Positions 1-12,660 of a DNA stretch of 64,000 nt are shown piece after piece. The DNA comes from Aedes albopictus (taxonomy: Eukaryota; Arthropoda; Insecta; Diptera; Culicidae). The stretch covers positions 2,705,977 to 2,769,976 of the forward strand of contig NC_085137.1 in assembly GCF_035046485.1 (NCBI RefSeq), given 5' to 3'. Position numbers and translations under genes: made by a program. Below the pieces are notes generated by a model that saw nothing but the letters and a program-made list of their open reading frames with translations, did not search any database and was not told where the DNA came from. Numbering within the stretch: position 1 is the stretch's first letter; every line of letters begins with the position of its first letter.

Positions 1-1
1 C

Positions 2-1668
2 GGTTTTCCTACTTATGGTTTTGCCGACGACTACCTAACATTGTTAGTCGGTATGTGCATCAGCACCCTTTTCGACCTGATGCAAAACGCTCTTCTGGTA
101 GTTGAAGGTTGGTGTCGCCAATATGGCCTTTCGGTAAATCCGAGTAAAACATCTATTGTTCTTTTCACGGAAAAGCGAAACCGTAATGGTGTTCGAACTT
201 TACGTCTCTTTGATTCTGAAATCAATGTGACTGAACAGGTAAAGTACGTTGGAGTCATTCTTGATTCCAAGCTTTCCTGGACACCTCATGACCTCATGTT
301 GAGTTCAGAATCAAGAAAGCTTGTATGGCCTTCGGGCAATGCCGGCGAACCTTTGGTACAACTTGGGGTCTAAAACCCAAGTATATCAAATGGATCTACA
401 CAACTGTTGTTCGGCCAATATTGGCCTATGGATGTCTTGTGTGGTGGCAAAAGGGCGAAGTGAGAACGGTCCAATCAAAGTTAGGCCATCTCCAAAGGAT
501 GTGCTTAATGGCGATGTCTGGAGCGTTCTCTTCAACTCCCACGGCAGCGCTCGAAGTTCTCTTTGACGTTGTCCCACTACACATTCATCTCAAACAAGAA
601 GCACTTTCTTGCACTTACCGTCTATGGGTACTCGGTTTACTAGAGGAAACTCCTGTGAACCGCAGTTCAACACACACCTCGTTGTTTCCACTTTTGGTGA
701 ATTGGGACAAAGTTGTGCTTGCTCCAAGTGATCTTACAATTGCTTGTAATTTTCCATATAGGACATTTTCCACGAAATTCCCTTCCCGGGAAGAGTGGAC
801 ATCTGGTTATCTGGAGAGAAGTATTTCAGACGGCATCGTATGTTACACTGATGGCTCCCTTCTAGAAGGTCGAGCAGGTGCTGGTGTTTATTCTCGTGAA
901 CTAAGGCTGTATCAGTCTTATTCACTTGGCAGACACTGCACCGTTTTTCAGGCCGAAATCTTTGCTCTTATGTGCGGAGTGCAATCAGCACTTCAGCAGC
1001 ACGTAATGGGCAAAGTAATATACTTCTGTTCAGATAGCCAGGCTGCTATTAAAGCACTTGCTTCGGCCAACTCCAGGTCGAAGATAGTTATCGCTTGTCG
1101 AACTCAAATTGAGGAGCTGAATTCAGCAAACGCTGTTCACCTTGTATGGGTACCTGGCCATTCTTCCATCGCTGGAAATGAATTGGCTGATGAGTTAGCT
1201 CGCACTGGAGCATCACATGACTTCATTGGCCCTGAGCCAGCTATTCCGGTATCCAAGTGTTGGGTGAAGCTTAAGATTGACACCTGGGCTGCCACTCAGC
1301 ACAAACAATACTGGAATAGTTTGGAGTCATGTCGTCAAACAAAATTGTATTGTACTGAGCCATCTCTAGGGGTGGCAAAGTATCTAACAAATCTGTCAAA
1401 GCAGAATTGCAGCATGCTGGTCAAAGCATTGACTGGCCACTGCCGACTCAGTTATCACATGGCGAATATTCAGCAAGCTGATTCATTTGCATGTGATAGC
1501 TGTGAATCCGATTATGGAACTTCGTATCATTTAATATGTAACTGTCCAGCTTTTGCGCAGTTGCGTTTCCGAGTACTCGGGAAACACTTATTAAGTAAAA
1601 CTGACTTCAGAAACCTGAATCTTCAGGACGTTCTGTTGTTCTTGACCCGCTGTGGTAAAGAGCTATAG
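2..1668 (+). pseudogene. LINE ORF2 fragment: RT C-terminus and RNase H, one frameshift
   Basis: Frame 2 reads from base 2 through GFADDY and a GLSVNPSKT segment to about base 295. The protein then continues in frame 1 (VEFRIKKACMAFGQ from 298) to the stop at 1666-1668, so one frameshift sits near 290-300. From the Met at 325 the open part is 447 codons. RNase H residues look intact: D176 in YTDGS, E211 in QAEIF, D237 in SDSQA, H279 in VPGHS and D289 in LADELA. The last 60 codons contain CDSC and an H-x3-C pair typical of the C-terminal knuckle in RNase H-bearing LINEs. The product would reverse-transcribe LINE RNA at a nicked target site. Apart from the frameshift and 5' truncation this copy is little decayed. 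Confidence 0.85.
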
Positions 1669-1976
1669 GCTCTCTTTACGCTTTATGCGTTATCACAGTG
1701 CCCTTCTCAGGGCGCTGTTCGAACCCATTGTGGCACGCTTATGCGTTATTACAGTGTCCTTTTCAGGACGCTATGTGAACCTATTGTGGTACGCTTTTGC
1801 GAGTATGACGATCCTATTCCCTTACCTGTCCTTTCCCATCTCCTATCCTTTTTCCTTCCCTTTTCCGTCAGGTAAATGATGAATAGGCTCGTGTTCATGG
1901 CGATGGCACAAATTTCCCAAATGGAGGAGAACGTGCCTCTAGAGCCGACCTACTGATACCTGATACCTGATACCTC
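1669..1976 (+). other. LINE 3' UTR with TGATACC tandem end
   Basis: About 300 bases follow the stop. They contain two near-duplicate stretches around the phrase GCGTTATCACAGTGCCCTT (1687-1705 and 1743-1761), a pyrimidine-rich stretch, and the terminal repeats TGATACC x3. The inverted copy near 58.5 kb shares the pyrimidine-rich part, and the stub at 43977-44036 shares the last ~50 bases. These shared ends define the element's 3' terminus. Confidence 0.75.
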
Positions 1977-2280
1977 AAGAATCCTGAAACTCATCATTAT
2001 CTTCAAGAAACCCTTCAATAAGTAATCATTTGATTTTTTTCAGAAACTCTTCCAGAGACTCCTATAGGAGTTTTTGGATATTTTGAAGGTGTTCATTTAG
2101 AAAGTCTCTCAGAATCTTTCAGAAATACCTCCGGAAATGCCTCAAGGATTACCTCCAATGATTGTTTGAGAAATAAAATATTCTAGGATTCCTTCAGGAA
2201 TTTCACCAAAGATCTCTTTCCTAATTTTGTGCGGGGATTTCTACAGATATTTCTCCAGTTGCCTTAAAACTTTTCAGGAG
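1977..2280. repeat. Degenerate TTCCTCCAG-type repeat
   Basis: AT-rich sequence with scattered variants of CTTCCAGA, ATTCCTTCAGGAATTT and ACCTCCGGAAATGCCT. It is the same degenerate family as the large arrays at 25-32 kb. No gene is seen. Confidence 0.55.
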
Positions 2281-4051
<1,771 letters not shown>

Positions 4052-5911
4052 CATAGTGATCAATTTCCCCCGAAATCACGGTAATGTATAATGTTTTATT
4101 GAATTTCATCGTGTTACGTTTAGATATAAAAGCTAGTAGAATAGATAACGGTGCTTGCCACCCTGACTGAAAAGCTAGCTACGCCCTTGACTGGGCACGT
4201 CTATTACCAACGACTTGGACTGTACAATTGTACAGTGGTCAACAGAAATCAAGAATGGTAATCGAGAATCGAGATTGTAATCACCCTGCTTGATTTGCCT
4301 TATTTTCTCAATTTTGCCCGTCGGACCTTATGTATAGTTTCATTTTCCTTATAAATACCTCACCGCATCTGATTCTTACTATCATACAGCTGGATTTCGT
4401 ATAAATATTTATATTATGCTTTATCTGACAGGAAAAAATATCTGATAAATTTCTACTAGGAGATCAATTTGATCCTAGTTTAGGTACCTTTCTGAAACTC
4501 CTGCGGTGAAATTTAAAAAGTCAAAAATCTCAACAGAAAATTCAATTGCATTTTTTACCTCAATTCGTTGTGACCAAATCACTATTTTCGAAACTATTTC
4601 CAGAATTTGAACGGCAATAAATTCGCATTTTACCAACCTATCAAAGCCGTTTATCATCGGCACCTTGTCGTGTGACGATGCGCACAGCATCAAGGAAGAT
4701 GCACAGCACGATGGCAATGCAATGGAACAAAGTGTAATTTCGATTTGAAAACTGTCCCTTTGCATTCGATCCCCCGCCCGAACCCTCGGGTTCAGGGTCA
4801 CAGCATCAGCACTGAAACATATTAAATATAATAGCCAGGGGTCAGCGAGGGTAATTGCTCAATTCATTCGAGAGCATGGTGGACATTCATCAGCGGACGT
4901 CGGTGGTTCGATTTCTGCAATTGTATGCGGAAACACAATATCATTCATGGCCTGTCATTGATTCCCATTTTAATGAATCATGTGTATATGCATTTTACTG
5001 TTATGGATTCAATATTTATACGTTTTAACTTTCACGCTAAGGTTCAACGATGCATAAATAAATTGTATAAACATTAGATATCGTAGGGCCTTCTACACGT
5101 ACTGTGATACCTATTCGGTTGCAAAACTATTAAATCAATATTAAATTGAAGGAGAGCGAAACAGATTCAGGAAGAGCACTTTGGCGATTGCCGACGCTGT
5201 AGCCTGGACTGAATAGGGTGTTGTTGCAGGCCACCGCGCTTTCAGGACCCAGAGCCCAAGTGCACGCCATATTTCAATCGAGGATGTATGCGATATCATA
5301 AATTTACGTGAACGCGTATCTTGCTTGCGCTTACTTTCTGCATCCAGTTCTCGTCTCGCGTTCTCTGCGGCGAGCACTCGGAACTCATCGAAATTTTTAA
5401 TATAAATGTATATAAAGTTTCAATAAAAGCTGCGTTTTCGTTTATTATTCAGCCTTAAAAATATTATGGTAATCGTAAATAAGTCATTAAATTTACGGAC
5501 TGAATTAAAATAAATTGTTATCTCAACATAAATAAACGAATATCTAAATCACTGAGGCCGAGTCGAAGTTGCCAACCCAAAGGTTGGTGCGGAAGGTGAA
5601 GGTCTTTTCGCTGCGTCGCGTCGTGTCGTCCCGATTCACTTGCCCGTTCGTTATCACATGGATGGCGGTTCGGTCAGGTTCAGTCAGAGTGCGGCAAGGG
5701 TAAGCCCAGACAGGCTGCAGATGGGTTTAATAACTGAAATCTCTCTCCAACGTGGCGGGCTGCTCGTTGAAAGGGTTGCTCGAGTAATCGGCCATATTCA
5801 TTTGATCAGGAACAACAATGACATGTACCGAAGAGCAACGGATGGTGGCAGAATTTCGTGTTCTTGTGGAGTAGTAGTTTTACGCAATTTATTTTTGGTT
5901 TATTTGGTATC
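4052..5911. other. AT-rich interval, no gene recognised
   Basis: No frame longer than 108 codons and none with a recognisable domain. A GC-richer patch at about 5560-5720 contains CpG-rich words (GCTGCGTCGCGTCGTGTCG) and could be promoter-like, but nothing confirms a transcription unit. No repeat unit shared with the rest of the window was noticed. Confidence 0.5.
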
Positions 5912-6058
5912 AAGGTTGAAGGATTCGTCATTGATATAACTGTCATCATTGACACAGCGTACAAAAATTAACTTTTGGTCTGTCTCAAGAGCAAACTTAT
6001 GTGTCTCTGACAGATTTTGGACCGCTGAATCCGAATCCGGGCTTAGATTTGCTCCAAC

Positions 6059-6533
6059 CAGTGGTGGAATTACTCGCATCGCGAAGCAATTCGCGAGTGT
6101 AAAGCCAACACAAGGTTTACTCACGATTCCGAGAGTAAACAGTGTGTGAGTTTATTCGCACCCGCCTGCTTCGTGAGTAAGAAGCAAAACAAAAACAGAA
6201 ACACTCATGAGTTTTTATTCGTGAAGAAATAGTGGAGGTGCGGGAAATGCATTGTATTGTGGTTATAATGACAAATCTAGTGATTATCCAACATAAACTA
6301 ATGCTTTATGCTTCATTGTTCCTGAGAAGCAGCACTGCCAGTCGTTAAAATGCGTTTTTCGTCAAAATGCAAAAAAAAACTCACGAAGCTTTGCGAATCA
6401 CATGCGAGTGCTTGCCAGCTTCGTTTACTCCCGAATAAAGAAGTGCGAGTATTCTCGGGCCCCTGTTGTTCGCGAGTATGTTTGTTTTGGTTTGTGTCTG
6501 CTCAGCTGCAATCTTCATCATTTTCCATCTCTG
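6059..6533. mobile_element. Non-autonomous hAT element with 8-bp TSD
   Basis: Ends are CAGTGGTGGAA and, inverted, CAGAGATGGAA, the hAT CAGNGNTGGAA pattern. The 8-bp duplication GCTCCAAC flanks it at 6051-6058 and 6534-6541. Subterminal ACTCGC/GCGAGT words recur near both ends, as expected of hAT transposase binding sites. At 475 bp with no transposase frame it depends on a helper. It is inserted in the left arm of the 5912-7491 foldback. Confidence 0.92.
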
Positions 6534-6664
6534 GCTCCAACACGTCTCAATTTTGAGCTATACCTCAATTTATATGGCAAAATATGCGATTTTGGGCTTT
6601 TTTGACTGCAAGTTATTAAGCATGGAAATATTTTTTTAATCAATCAATCAATCGATTTACACTA

Positions 6665-6934
6665 CCCGCCATAAATATGGAATCACGTATTGCAACACTC
6701 ATACTGAATATTGCAGCACCCAAAAAAGTTTGGCATCACCCTAAAATGTGAATATTTCAGGTCTTTGAGGCACACATCAATTATGACCCCCCTAATTTTC
6801 TTTAAAAATGCAACTCGTACCCACCAAATAATTGGTTCTAGGTTTACACTAATTTTCCTCCTTATTTTGGGTGATGCCAAACTTTTTGGGTGCTGCAATA
6901 CTGAGTATTGCAACGATTCCATATTATTGGCGGG
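6665..6934. mobile_element. TA-flanked MITE with ~70-bp TIRs
   Basis: The left end CCCGCCATAAATATGGAATC pairs with the right end GATTCCATATTATTGGCGGG. Similarity continues through GCAGCACCCAAAAAAGTTTG and its inverse, giving arms of about 70 bp. TA lies on both sides (6663-6664 and 6935-6936). At 270 bp with no coding frame, it sits in the loop of the outer foldback. Confidence 0.88.
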
Positions 6935-7310
6935 TATTGTATGTTAGGTACGATATTTCCCATACAAGTCACCCTCCAAAAGTTGCATGCAAGTTTTCAT
7001 ACTAACATAAAATGCTTAAATCTATCAAATTTGATTAGATAAAACGAAATATTTTGCATGAGTCGTTAATTTAGATGTTAATTGACCAATTAACCTTTTG
7101 ATTGCTTGAAAAAATATTTCCATGCTTAATGGCTTGCAGTCAAAAAAGCCCAAAATCGCATATTTTGCCCTACAAATTGAGGTATAGCTCAAAATTGTGG
7201 CGTGTTGGAGCAAATCTGAGCCCGGATTCGGATTCAGCGGCCCAAAATCTGTCAGAGACACATAAGTTTGCTCTTGAGACAAACAAATGTTGCGCTGTGA
7301 ATTTCATTAG

Positions 7311-7433
7311 CAGTTTTCTCGTTCAAAACTGACTATTTCGCTTTGAAAAGGTATTCACTGTACTCCATTCTTCACCCACAATACAGTGAATACATTTTCA
7401 CTTGGACATTTTCAGTTTTGGACGAGAAAACAG
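7311..7433. mobile_element. Small foldback, ~22-bp TIRs
   Basis: CAGTTTTCTCGTTCAAAACT at the left is matched by the inverse of AGTTTTGGACGAGAAAACAG at the right, with two mismatches. It lies within the right arm of the outer foldback, where the left arm has no counterpart, so it is probably a separate insertion. No clean target duplication was seen. Confidence 0.55.
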
Positions 7434-7491
7434 CTTTGGAATTTCCTATGACGACGATTATATCAATGTCGATGACGAATCCTTCAACCTT

Positions 7492-7713
7492 ATTCAATTT
7501 CAAAATAAAACTGAATCAACAATATTTCTCCATAGTCACGGTTCGTGGCTGCCGCTCTCCATCCTCGGTCACGCCCAATGCTCGCCAAATTACGCTACAC
7601 CTGATCCGCTCTTCGCGCTTTCTGCGCTTCATGCCTTCTTGTGCCAACCGGATCTGTGGCGAACACCAACTTTGCAGCGTTGTTTCCGGAATTCTTACAA
7701 CATGTCCTGCCCA
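7492..7713 (-). pseudogene. RTE-type LINE, 3'-terminal fragment
   Basis: Reading leftward, the frame gives IQWAGHVVRIPE and a tail ending near EKYC with a stop. This matches the C-terminal WAGHVARM tails of the RTE copies at 44130-46645 and 50340-51150. The bases after the stop (attgttgattcag...) also match the 3' end of the 50-51 kb copy. The ORF is cut by the hAT foldback at 7722-8124, whose left target duplication CTGTATCC falls in the codons before WAGH. Confidence 0.75.
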
Positions 7714-7721
7714 CTGTATCC

Positions 7722-8124
7722 CAAGGTTGCGACCATTCATTTGCAAAGATTTACATTCATTTGCTATTATCTCAGCTCAGAAGCATGCTATCGAAAAACA
7801 ATGTATGGATGAATTTAACCTTGTAGTTTTATCTGAAAGTTTGCCGAATAACATTGGGGTCGCAAACGTATACCAAAGTCGTGAGCGAGATGTGAAGGCA
7901 ACTCTCCACGCGGTGAATGTAAATTTCATTCACGCTGTGGAAAGTTAGTTTCACAGCTCGCTCACGACTTTGGAATGCGTGTGCGACCCCAATGTTATTC
8001 GGCAAACTTTCAGATAAAACTACAAGGTTAAATTCATCCATACATTGTTTTTCGATAGCATGCTTCTGAACTGAGATAATAGCAAATGAATGTAAATCTT
8101 TGCAAATGAATGGTTGCAACCTTG
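7722..8124. mobile_element. hAT-type foldback MITE, ~190-bp arms, 8-bp TSD
   Basis: The two halves are inverted copies. The left begins CAAGGTTGCGACCATTCATT, the right ends with the matching inverse, and the axis is near 7925. CTGTATCC is duplicated at 7714-7721 and 8125-8132. CA-initial TIRs with an 8-bp TSD fit hAT. The 403 bp are almost entirely stem, and the arms carry several mismatches. It interrupts the RTE fragment to its left. Confidence 0.9.
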
Positions 8125-8132
8125 CTGTATCC

Positions 8133-8967
8133 TTCCCAAGTAACAAAATTAATTTTATAATGCTTTTGACAAATTCTTCAACACCTATTCTTTAAATCCA
8201 AACATAAACCAAATTGCTCTGCATCAATATCTCAAACTAACCATAACCCCGCTATAAGACTAAAGAGGTCCATCCTAAGATAGTCTTGGAGAATTGATTA
8301 AGGTTGGATTTCTGGATAAGTGTTCAAGATTGGCAGTGAAAATGGAACGATGAGTTAAAAATCGGATGTTTGAGTTTTTTTTTAATTTTTCATGTAATAA
8401 ACTGTTCTCACGCAAGAACAGTTGCTCTTGTTCAAAAAAGATTAATTGAAGATAACTACAACAGCCTTTCAAAACTGACAATAAGTACAGCAGTTCTTGT
8501 TATGGTTATGGTTTTATGGACAGAATCCCAGGTATTCTTGGAGATGTTTTTAAAACCACATTTTTTTGAAGAATAGTTGTGTGCAGCTGAAACTTATTAT
8601 TTTAGGTATTTTAGGTATTTTACCTCTTATGCAGGGCTACTTAATACCTCATTCAGGTTGTAAGTATTCGGTTTTCCATACAAAATGAGTTCACTTTTTC
8701 CTCTCTGGAGCCACTAAAATGTAATGGCTGCAGTTGCGACCAAAACATTGCTAGAGGAAGTGTCGGTGTGGATACGAACCGATGTGTGGCAATGACTTTC
8801 GCATACAAACCATAACCACTGGATTGCAGTGAAATAGAATTGGAACTGACTTAATTTCTTGCCTAAACTAGCTTATATAATACAAATATCTGTATGGGTC
8901 GCACTATGCTATGACGCTCTTCCATCTGTACCTGGAAATTAGTCCGTTTTGAGATAATCGGTGACTA
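8133..8967. other. Unassigned interval with a solo CCCAAGTAAC end
   Basis: CCCAAGTAAC at 8135-8144 matches the ends of the elements at 8968, 37373 and 41047. No inverted partner specific to it was found, so it may be a truncated relative. The rest is AT-rich with no recognisable gene. Confidence 0.4.
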
Positions 8968-10713
8968 CCCAAGTAACACAACATGTCTTAGAGAAGTTTT
9001 TTTTTTCTGTTCGGGTGAGCCACTGCGACCAGTATTTAGATCTTTTGTGGCATTACCCGTATCCTTAGTATTTAGTGATAGAGAAGTTATTTCGACTCCA
9101 GTATGACCAGTTACAGAGTTTTGGTTTGAATCAATAAAACCGATTTTCAGAGTGCTATACGACTGAAAAAGCGCAAAAGGTGGAGCCTGCGCAACATCTT
9201 TGTGATGTCATATTCATGTTCTATATGAATCTGAGCATACTTAATTATGTATCTTAGTATGTTTTCCATTACATATTTTCAACAAATTCTAGAAAGCAGT
9301 GCCTTGGCAATCAAGTTGTTTTATTACTGTAAATAATTAAGTTTCAAAATGTCAATAATAAAAATCGACAACTGCGAAAATCGACATGCATCAATAATTC
9401 TACCAAGCCACTTTATCGCCTAATTGCCATACGGTGATCATAAATTTTAATGCCAATCATTTTTTACGGTGAAATAGACTATTGTACCCCGATAAAATAA
9501 TGCGTATTTTTGTATTTTTGAAGAATTTTGAATAAATAGTATTCACCTTATTTCAATACAAAAACTCAAACATGCTTTATTTTTCTCAAGAATTTGTCAA
9601 ATTTATACATACATATCACAAATTACTGAAACATAATAGAATATTTGATAAATATTTAATAATTTAGAAATAAAATTAAATGGCACTCTGTGACATGGTA
9701 TGATACATGTTTTGAGATATGATTCAAAAATGGCTTGATATTGTTTTTGTGGATAATTTTGTTGTGGTTGTTGTTGGTTCTCATGTTTGGTTTGGTATTG
9801 GAACGGTTTGATATCTGTCACGGTTTGGAAAGACAACAAATATCAAGTATCAAATAATTATCACAGTTTATACATTGAAGCGGCTCAAAGAGCATTATGC
9901 TCGGTAAAATTGACCCTTATAGATAATCACATATTTTGTGGTAACATATATTCCTGTCATTTTTATATATAGGTATTCATAACTAAGATTCTGTTAGGAG
10001 TATATTTTTTTACGTAGGTATTAAAAACCGATTCTACATTTCTATGATCGGTAGTGTAGCATGTCCCTGTTCAAAAAAATGAATTAGGTTTATGTTACAC
10101 ATGTTTTCTATCATACTGCAGAAAACCAAAATTCGACTAATTATAAACATACGAAACATACTATTGCTGTGTGCGTTAAAGATGCAAACGATGCCCAAAT
10201 GCGCTCCAAACGCGGTAACACAGTGTTACCAAAGGCAACTTAGCAACCATAGTCAAAACCACCGCCAACCTAGGATTCAAAAGCTCCCACTGACATCGGG
10301 TTACTTGTTAGAAAATCTTACCGCATTTAGTGCTCCCGCATTTGATATTTGGTTTTCGAATGCACACAGCAATATGTTTTGTCTAAACATGATTGAAAAC
10401 AAGTTTTAAACAAGAAACTGCAAATGTTACTCTAATATGACTTATAAAACATACTGAACATGTATGGTAACAAACAATGTGTACTTAAATAGAACACACG
10501 CAACATAATCGAAAATATCATGCAAGGTTTGTTTGAGAAAACAAAATAAATTCTTCAATAAGACTTCTAAATAGAAGATCACTATGCATAAGTTTTAGGT
10601 ATCACAAAAACGACATATCCTGACATAATATGTTTCGAAAAACCTCATAACACCTGCTGTAGGACAAAGTAAATATTTTGCTATTTCGGATTATGTTTTC
10701 GATGTTACTTGGG
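8968..10713. mobile_element. TA-flanked element with CCCAAGTAAC ends
   Basis: Starts CCCAAGTAACA and ends TGTTACTTGGG, with TA at 8966-8967 and 10714-10715. The 1746-bp interior has no transposase frame and contains a LINE 3'-end fragment near 8997-9070. The TIR is short (11 bp), so the pairing rests on TIR plus TA. The same end sequence recurs at three other places in the window. Confidence 0.6.
8997..9070 (-). mobile_element. 5'-truncated LINE 3' end with poly(A)
   Basis: A T10 run at 8997-9006 (a poly(A) tail on the minus strand) is followed by CTGTTCGGGTGAGCCACTGC and ATTACCCGTATCC. The same block recurs at 21971-22045, and a more diverged version at 23885-23954. Repeated position-locked poly(T) marks short insertions of one LINE family. 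The family was not identified. Confidence 0.6.
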
Positions 10714-10876
10714 TAATCATCACAGGGTAGAAAGTAGATAATGAAAATGCCATCGGCACGCCGATTGCTCTATGCAAATGCCAAACGATGCGTTTTAAAT
10801 GATTGACGCACAAATGATAATCGACAAAATTGAAACTTTTTTCACGCACTTTGACCATTTGTTCCATTTCTAATGG

Positions 10877-11205
10877 AATTTGGCCCGCTGATTTCGAATC
10901 TGACTTCAGAATTCTTGTAACACGTACAGTTTTTGAGAAAAATAGGATTTTATTCACAAAATTTAATATGTCATAGAAAATAAAATAATGGTATTTTAAT
11001 TTTAAATTTTTCATCTGCTCATTATAACTAATATTTATGTTCAATAGATTTTGTCTTTATATTTTTTTTATCTGCTCATTTTAACCACTATTAATATTTA
11101 TTAGATTTTCATATACTGACTCGGAATCTGACCCAAGAATTTCAGTAACACGTAATTTTTTTTTGAGAAAAATAGGATTTTATTCACAAAATTTCATATT
11201 TTTAT
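10877..11205. repeat. Imperfect tandem duplication, ~235-bp offset
   Basis: The phrase GAGAAAAATAGGATTTTATT with its flanks (TCTGACTTCAGAATT..., CACAAAATTT) occurs at 10877-10995 and again at 11110-11205. The word ATCTGCTCATT is also repeated at 11011 and 11070. No gene is present. Confidence 0.65.
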
Positions 11206-11223
11206 ACAAAACAAAATCTTGTC

Positions 11224-11508
11224 TTTCTTCTTCTTCTTCTTCTTGGCGTAACGTCCTCACTGGGATAAAGCCTGCTTCTCAGCTTCTGTTCTATGAGCAC
11301 TTCCACAGTTATTAACTGAGAGCTTCCTCTGCCAATGACCATTTCGCATGCGTATATCGTGTGGCAGGCACGAAGATACTCTATGCCCAAGGAAGTCAAG
11401 GAAATTTCCTTTACGAAAAGATCCTGGACCGACCGGGAATCGAACCCGTCACCCTCAGCATGGTCATGCTGAATACCCGTGCGTTTACCGCCTCGGCTAT
11501 ATGGGCCC
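11224..11508 (-). mobile_element. Feilai-like tRNA-derived SINE
   Basis: Read on the minus strand, it starts GGGCCCATATAGCCGAGGCG. It has an A-box-like stretch (ATAGCCGAGGCGG) and a B-box GGTTCGATTCC within the first 75 bases, a unique body, and a 3' (GAA)n tail. It is nearly collinear with the plus-strand copy at 19839-20122. The 5' end abuts a LINE RT fragment. No clear target duplication was found. Confidence 0.88.
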
Positions 11509-11990
11509 TACGCTGATGATTTGAAGCTCTATTATGTTATAAAACATGCGGACGATCCTGTGTTCCTGCAACAGCAACTTCAGGTCTTCACTGACTGGTG
11601 CCGACTAAATGCTTAGTGATATCATTTGGTCGTATAGCATTACCTTTTCGCACGATTATTGCTTAGGCAATACAAATTTGAAACGTAAAACTACGTTGAA
11701 AGATCTAGGCATTTTATTGGATTCAAAATTAATTTTTAAATATCACATTTCGTACGTCGTTTCGAAGGCCTCTTCGCAGTTAGGGTTGATTTTTCGATTT
11801 GTTAAACAGTTCAAGGACATTTATTGCTTGAAGGCATTATATTGCGCTTTAATTCGCTCGATTCTGGAATACTCGGCTGCAGTCTGGTCTCCATACTACC
11901 AGAATGAAAATCAGCGACTTGAGTCAATTCAACGTAAGTTTGTCCGTTTTGCTCTTTGTTTTTTTAACCGGAGAAATTTCTACAATGACA
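11509..11990 (+). pseudogene. Jockey/CR1-like LINE, RT C-terminal fragment
   Basis: It begins exactly at YADDLKLYYVIKHADDP, the RT catalytic box, right after the SINE. A stop and frameshift occur near 11600, then the frame KDLGILLDSKLIFKYHI continues through LEYSAAVWSPYY to RKFVRFAL. The order YADD, LG-x-LLDSKL, then LEYSA-x-VWSP is the palm-to-thumb sequence of Jockey/CR1-type elements. The 5' part and the 3' end are missing, so it cannot be functional. Confidence 0.8.
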
Positions 11991-12125
11991 CATATTTCCC
12001 CTTTTACTGGTATTTTACCAGATTTGCAGGTATTTCTGAAACATACTGGAAAAACTTGTAATTAGAATGCACGAAATGTTGCTAAGTGACAAATTGAGAG
12101 ATGAAATTTATGAAAAAAAAATCGC

Positions 12126-12200
12126 GTTCTGGTGGGATTCGAACCCACGACTCCGTATTCGCTAGACCGGCGACATTAACCAACTAAACTACAGAACAAG
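12126..12200 (-). pseudogene. tRNA-like sequence (pseudogene or SINE head)
   Basis: On the minus strand it has a 7-bp acceptor stem (TGTTCTG with CAGAACG), a D-loop-like TTTAGTTGGTTAA and a perfect T arm (GTGGGTTCGAATCCCAC). A T-run follows, as for Pol III termination. The anticodon stem around GGTCTAGCGAATACGG pairs poorly, so a working tRNA is unlikely. The words TCTAGCGAATA and GGAG recur in the tRNA-like sequence at 60783, which points to a common dispersed family. Confidence 0.6.
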
Positions 12201-12544
12201 TAATGATTCTTCGGAATAGAAAACCAAACTGACTCCGAAGCCACACCGTGAACACTCCTATTCCACAAACCCATCTCTCTTACCAATCCACAACACACTC
12301 GCGTTTCCTGTATAAATCCGTACAACTTGCCCAGCTACAAAAGTCGTTGCACAATCATAAACCTTGAGCTTCTCCAGGCAAGAAGATGGGGCTGTCCATT
12401 AATTACGTAAGGGAATTTTAACGACTTTTCGACACCCCCTCCCCCCTTGTAAGATTTTTTGTATGACAAACCAACAATTTTTGTATGGCGCGTAAGATTT
12501 CTCAACTGGTGTGTATTCCATGCATACCACGTGAATAATAACAT
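12201..12544. other. Unassigned, contains a CCATTAATTACGTAAG repeat motif
   Basis: The phrase TCCATTAATTACGTAAGGGA followed by C-runs and TTTTTGTATG resembles the MITE at 26083-26229 (ATTTATTACGTAACGC and G-runs). It is probably a diverged relative. No gene is seen. Confidence 0.35.
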
Positions 12545-12660
12545 CAGTGGGCGAATTCCGGCGCACAATCTCTTCGAAGAGAAGAAATTTTCTTCCATTG
12601 CCCACCAGTAAGAAAATTTTCTTCTCTTCGAAGAAATTGTGCGCCGGAATTCACCCACAG
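12545..12660. mobile_element. 116-bp foldback, copy 1 (GAATTCCGGCGC ends)
   Basis: The left end CAGTGGGCGAATTCCGGCGC and the inverse of GCGCCGGAATTCACCCACAG pair with three mismatches. The stem continues through CTTCGAAGAGAAG. A copy of the same length lies at 39765-39880 with its loop in the opposite orientation. CAG-type ends suggest hAT, but no 8-bp duplication was found. Confidence 0.75.

Larger units (their letters stand above)
1..1976 (+). mobile_element. LOA/Lian-like LINE, 5'-truncated copy (RT end, RNase H, 3' UTR)
   Basis: The window opens inside a non-LTR retrotransposon. Visible in order are the FADD box of the reverse transcriptase at the very start, the RT thumb region, a full RNase H domain, a Cys/His-rich tail, and a 3' UTR that ends in three tandem TGATACC units (1954-1974) instead of poly(A). 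RT plus C-terminal RNase H plus a short tandem-repeat end is the arrangement of the LOA/I group; Lian of Aedes aegypti is the best match I know, but the family name is from memory. The 5' part lies outside the window. A second copy lies inverted at 58485-59740 and a 3'-end stub at 43977-44036. Confidence 0.85.
5912..7491. mobile_element. Outer foldback element with arms split by later insertions
   Basis: The outer ends match as inverted repeats: AAGGTTGAAGGATTCGTCA at 5912 and its reverse complement at 7473-7491. Inside, 5970-6058 plus 6534-6642 on the left matches, inverted, 7085-7283 on the right, including the words TCAAGAGCAAACTTATGTGT and AAAATATGCGATTTTGGGC. The left arm becomes continuous only when the hAT element at 6059-6533 is removed, which shows that it was interrupted later. 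The loop holds a second MITE (6665-6934) and the right arm a third (7311-7433). No clear outer target duplication was found, so the exact termini are uncertain. Confidence 0.75.

Noticed and set aside
12126..12200. Functional tRNA gene
   Set aside because: Acceptor and T arms are good, but the anticodon stem does not pair and a related degenerate copy exists at 60783. Kept as tRNA-like only.
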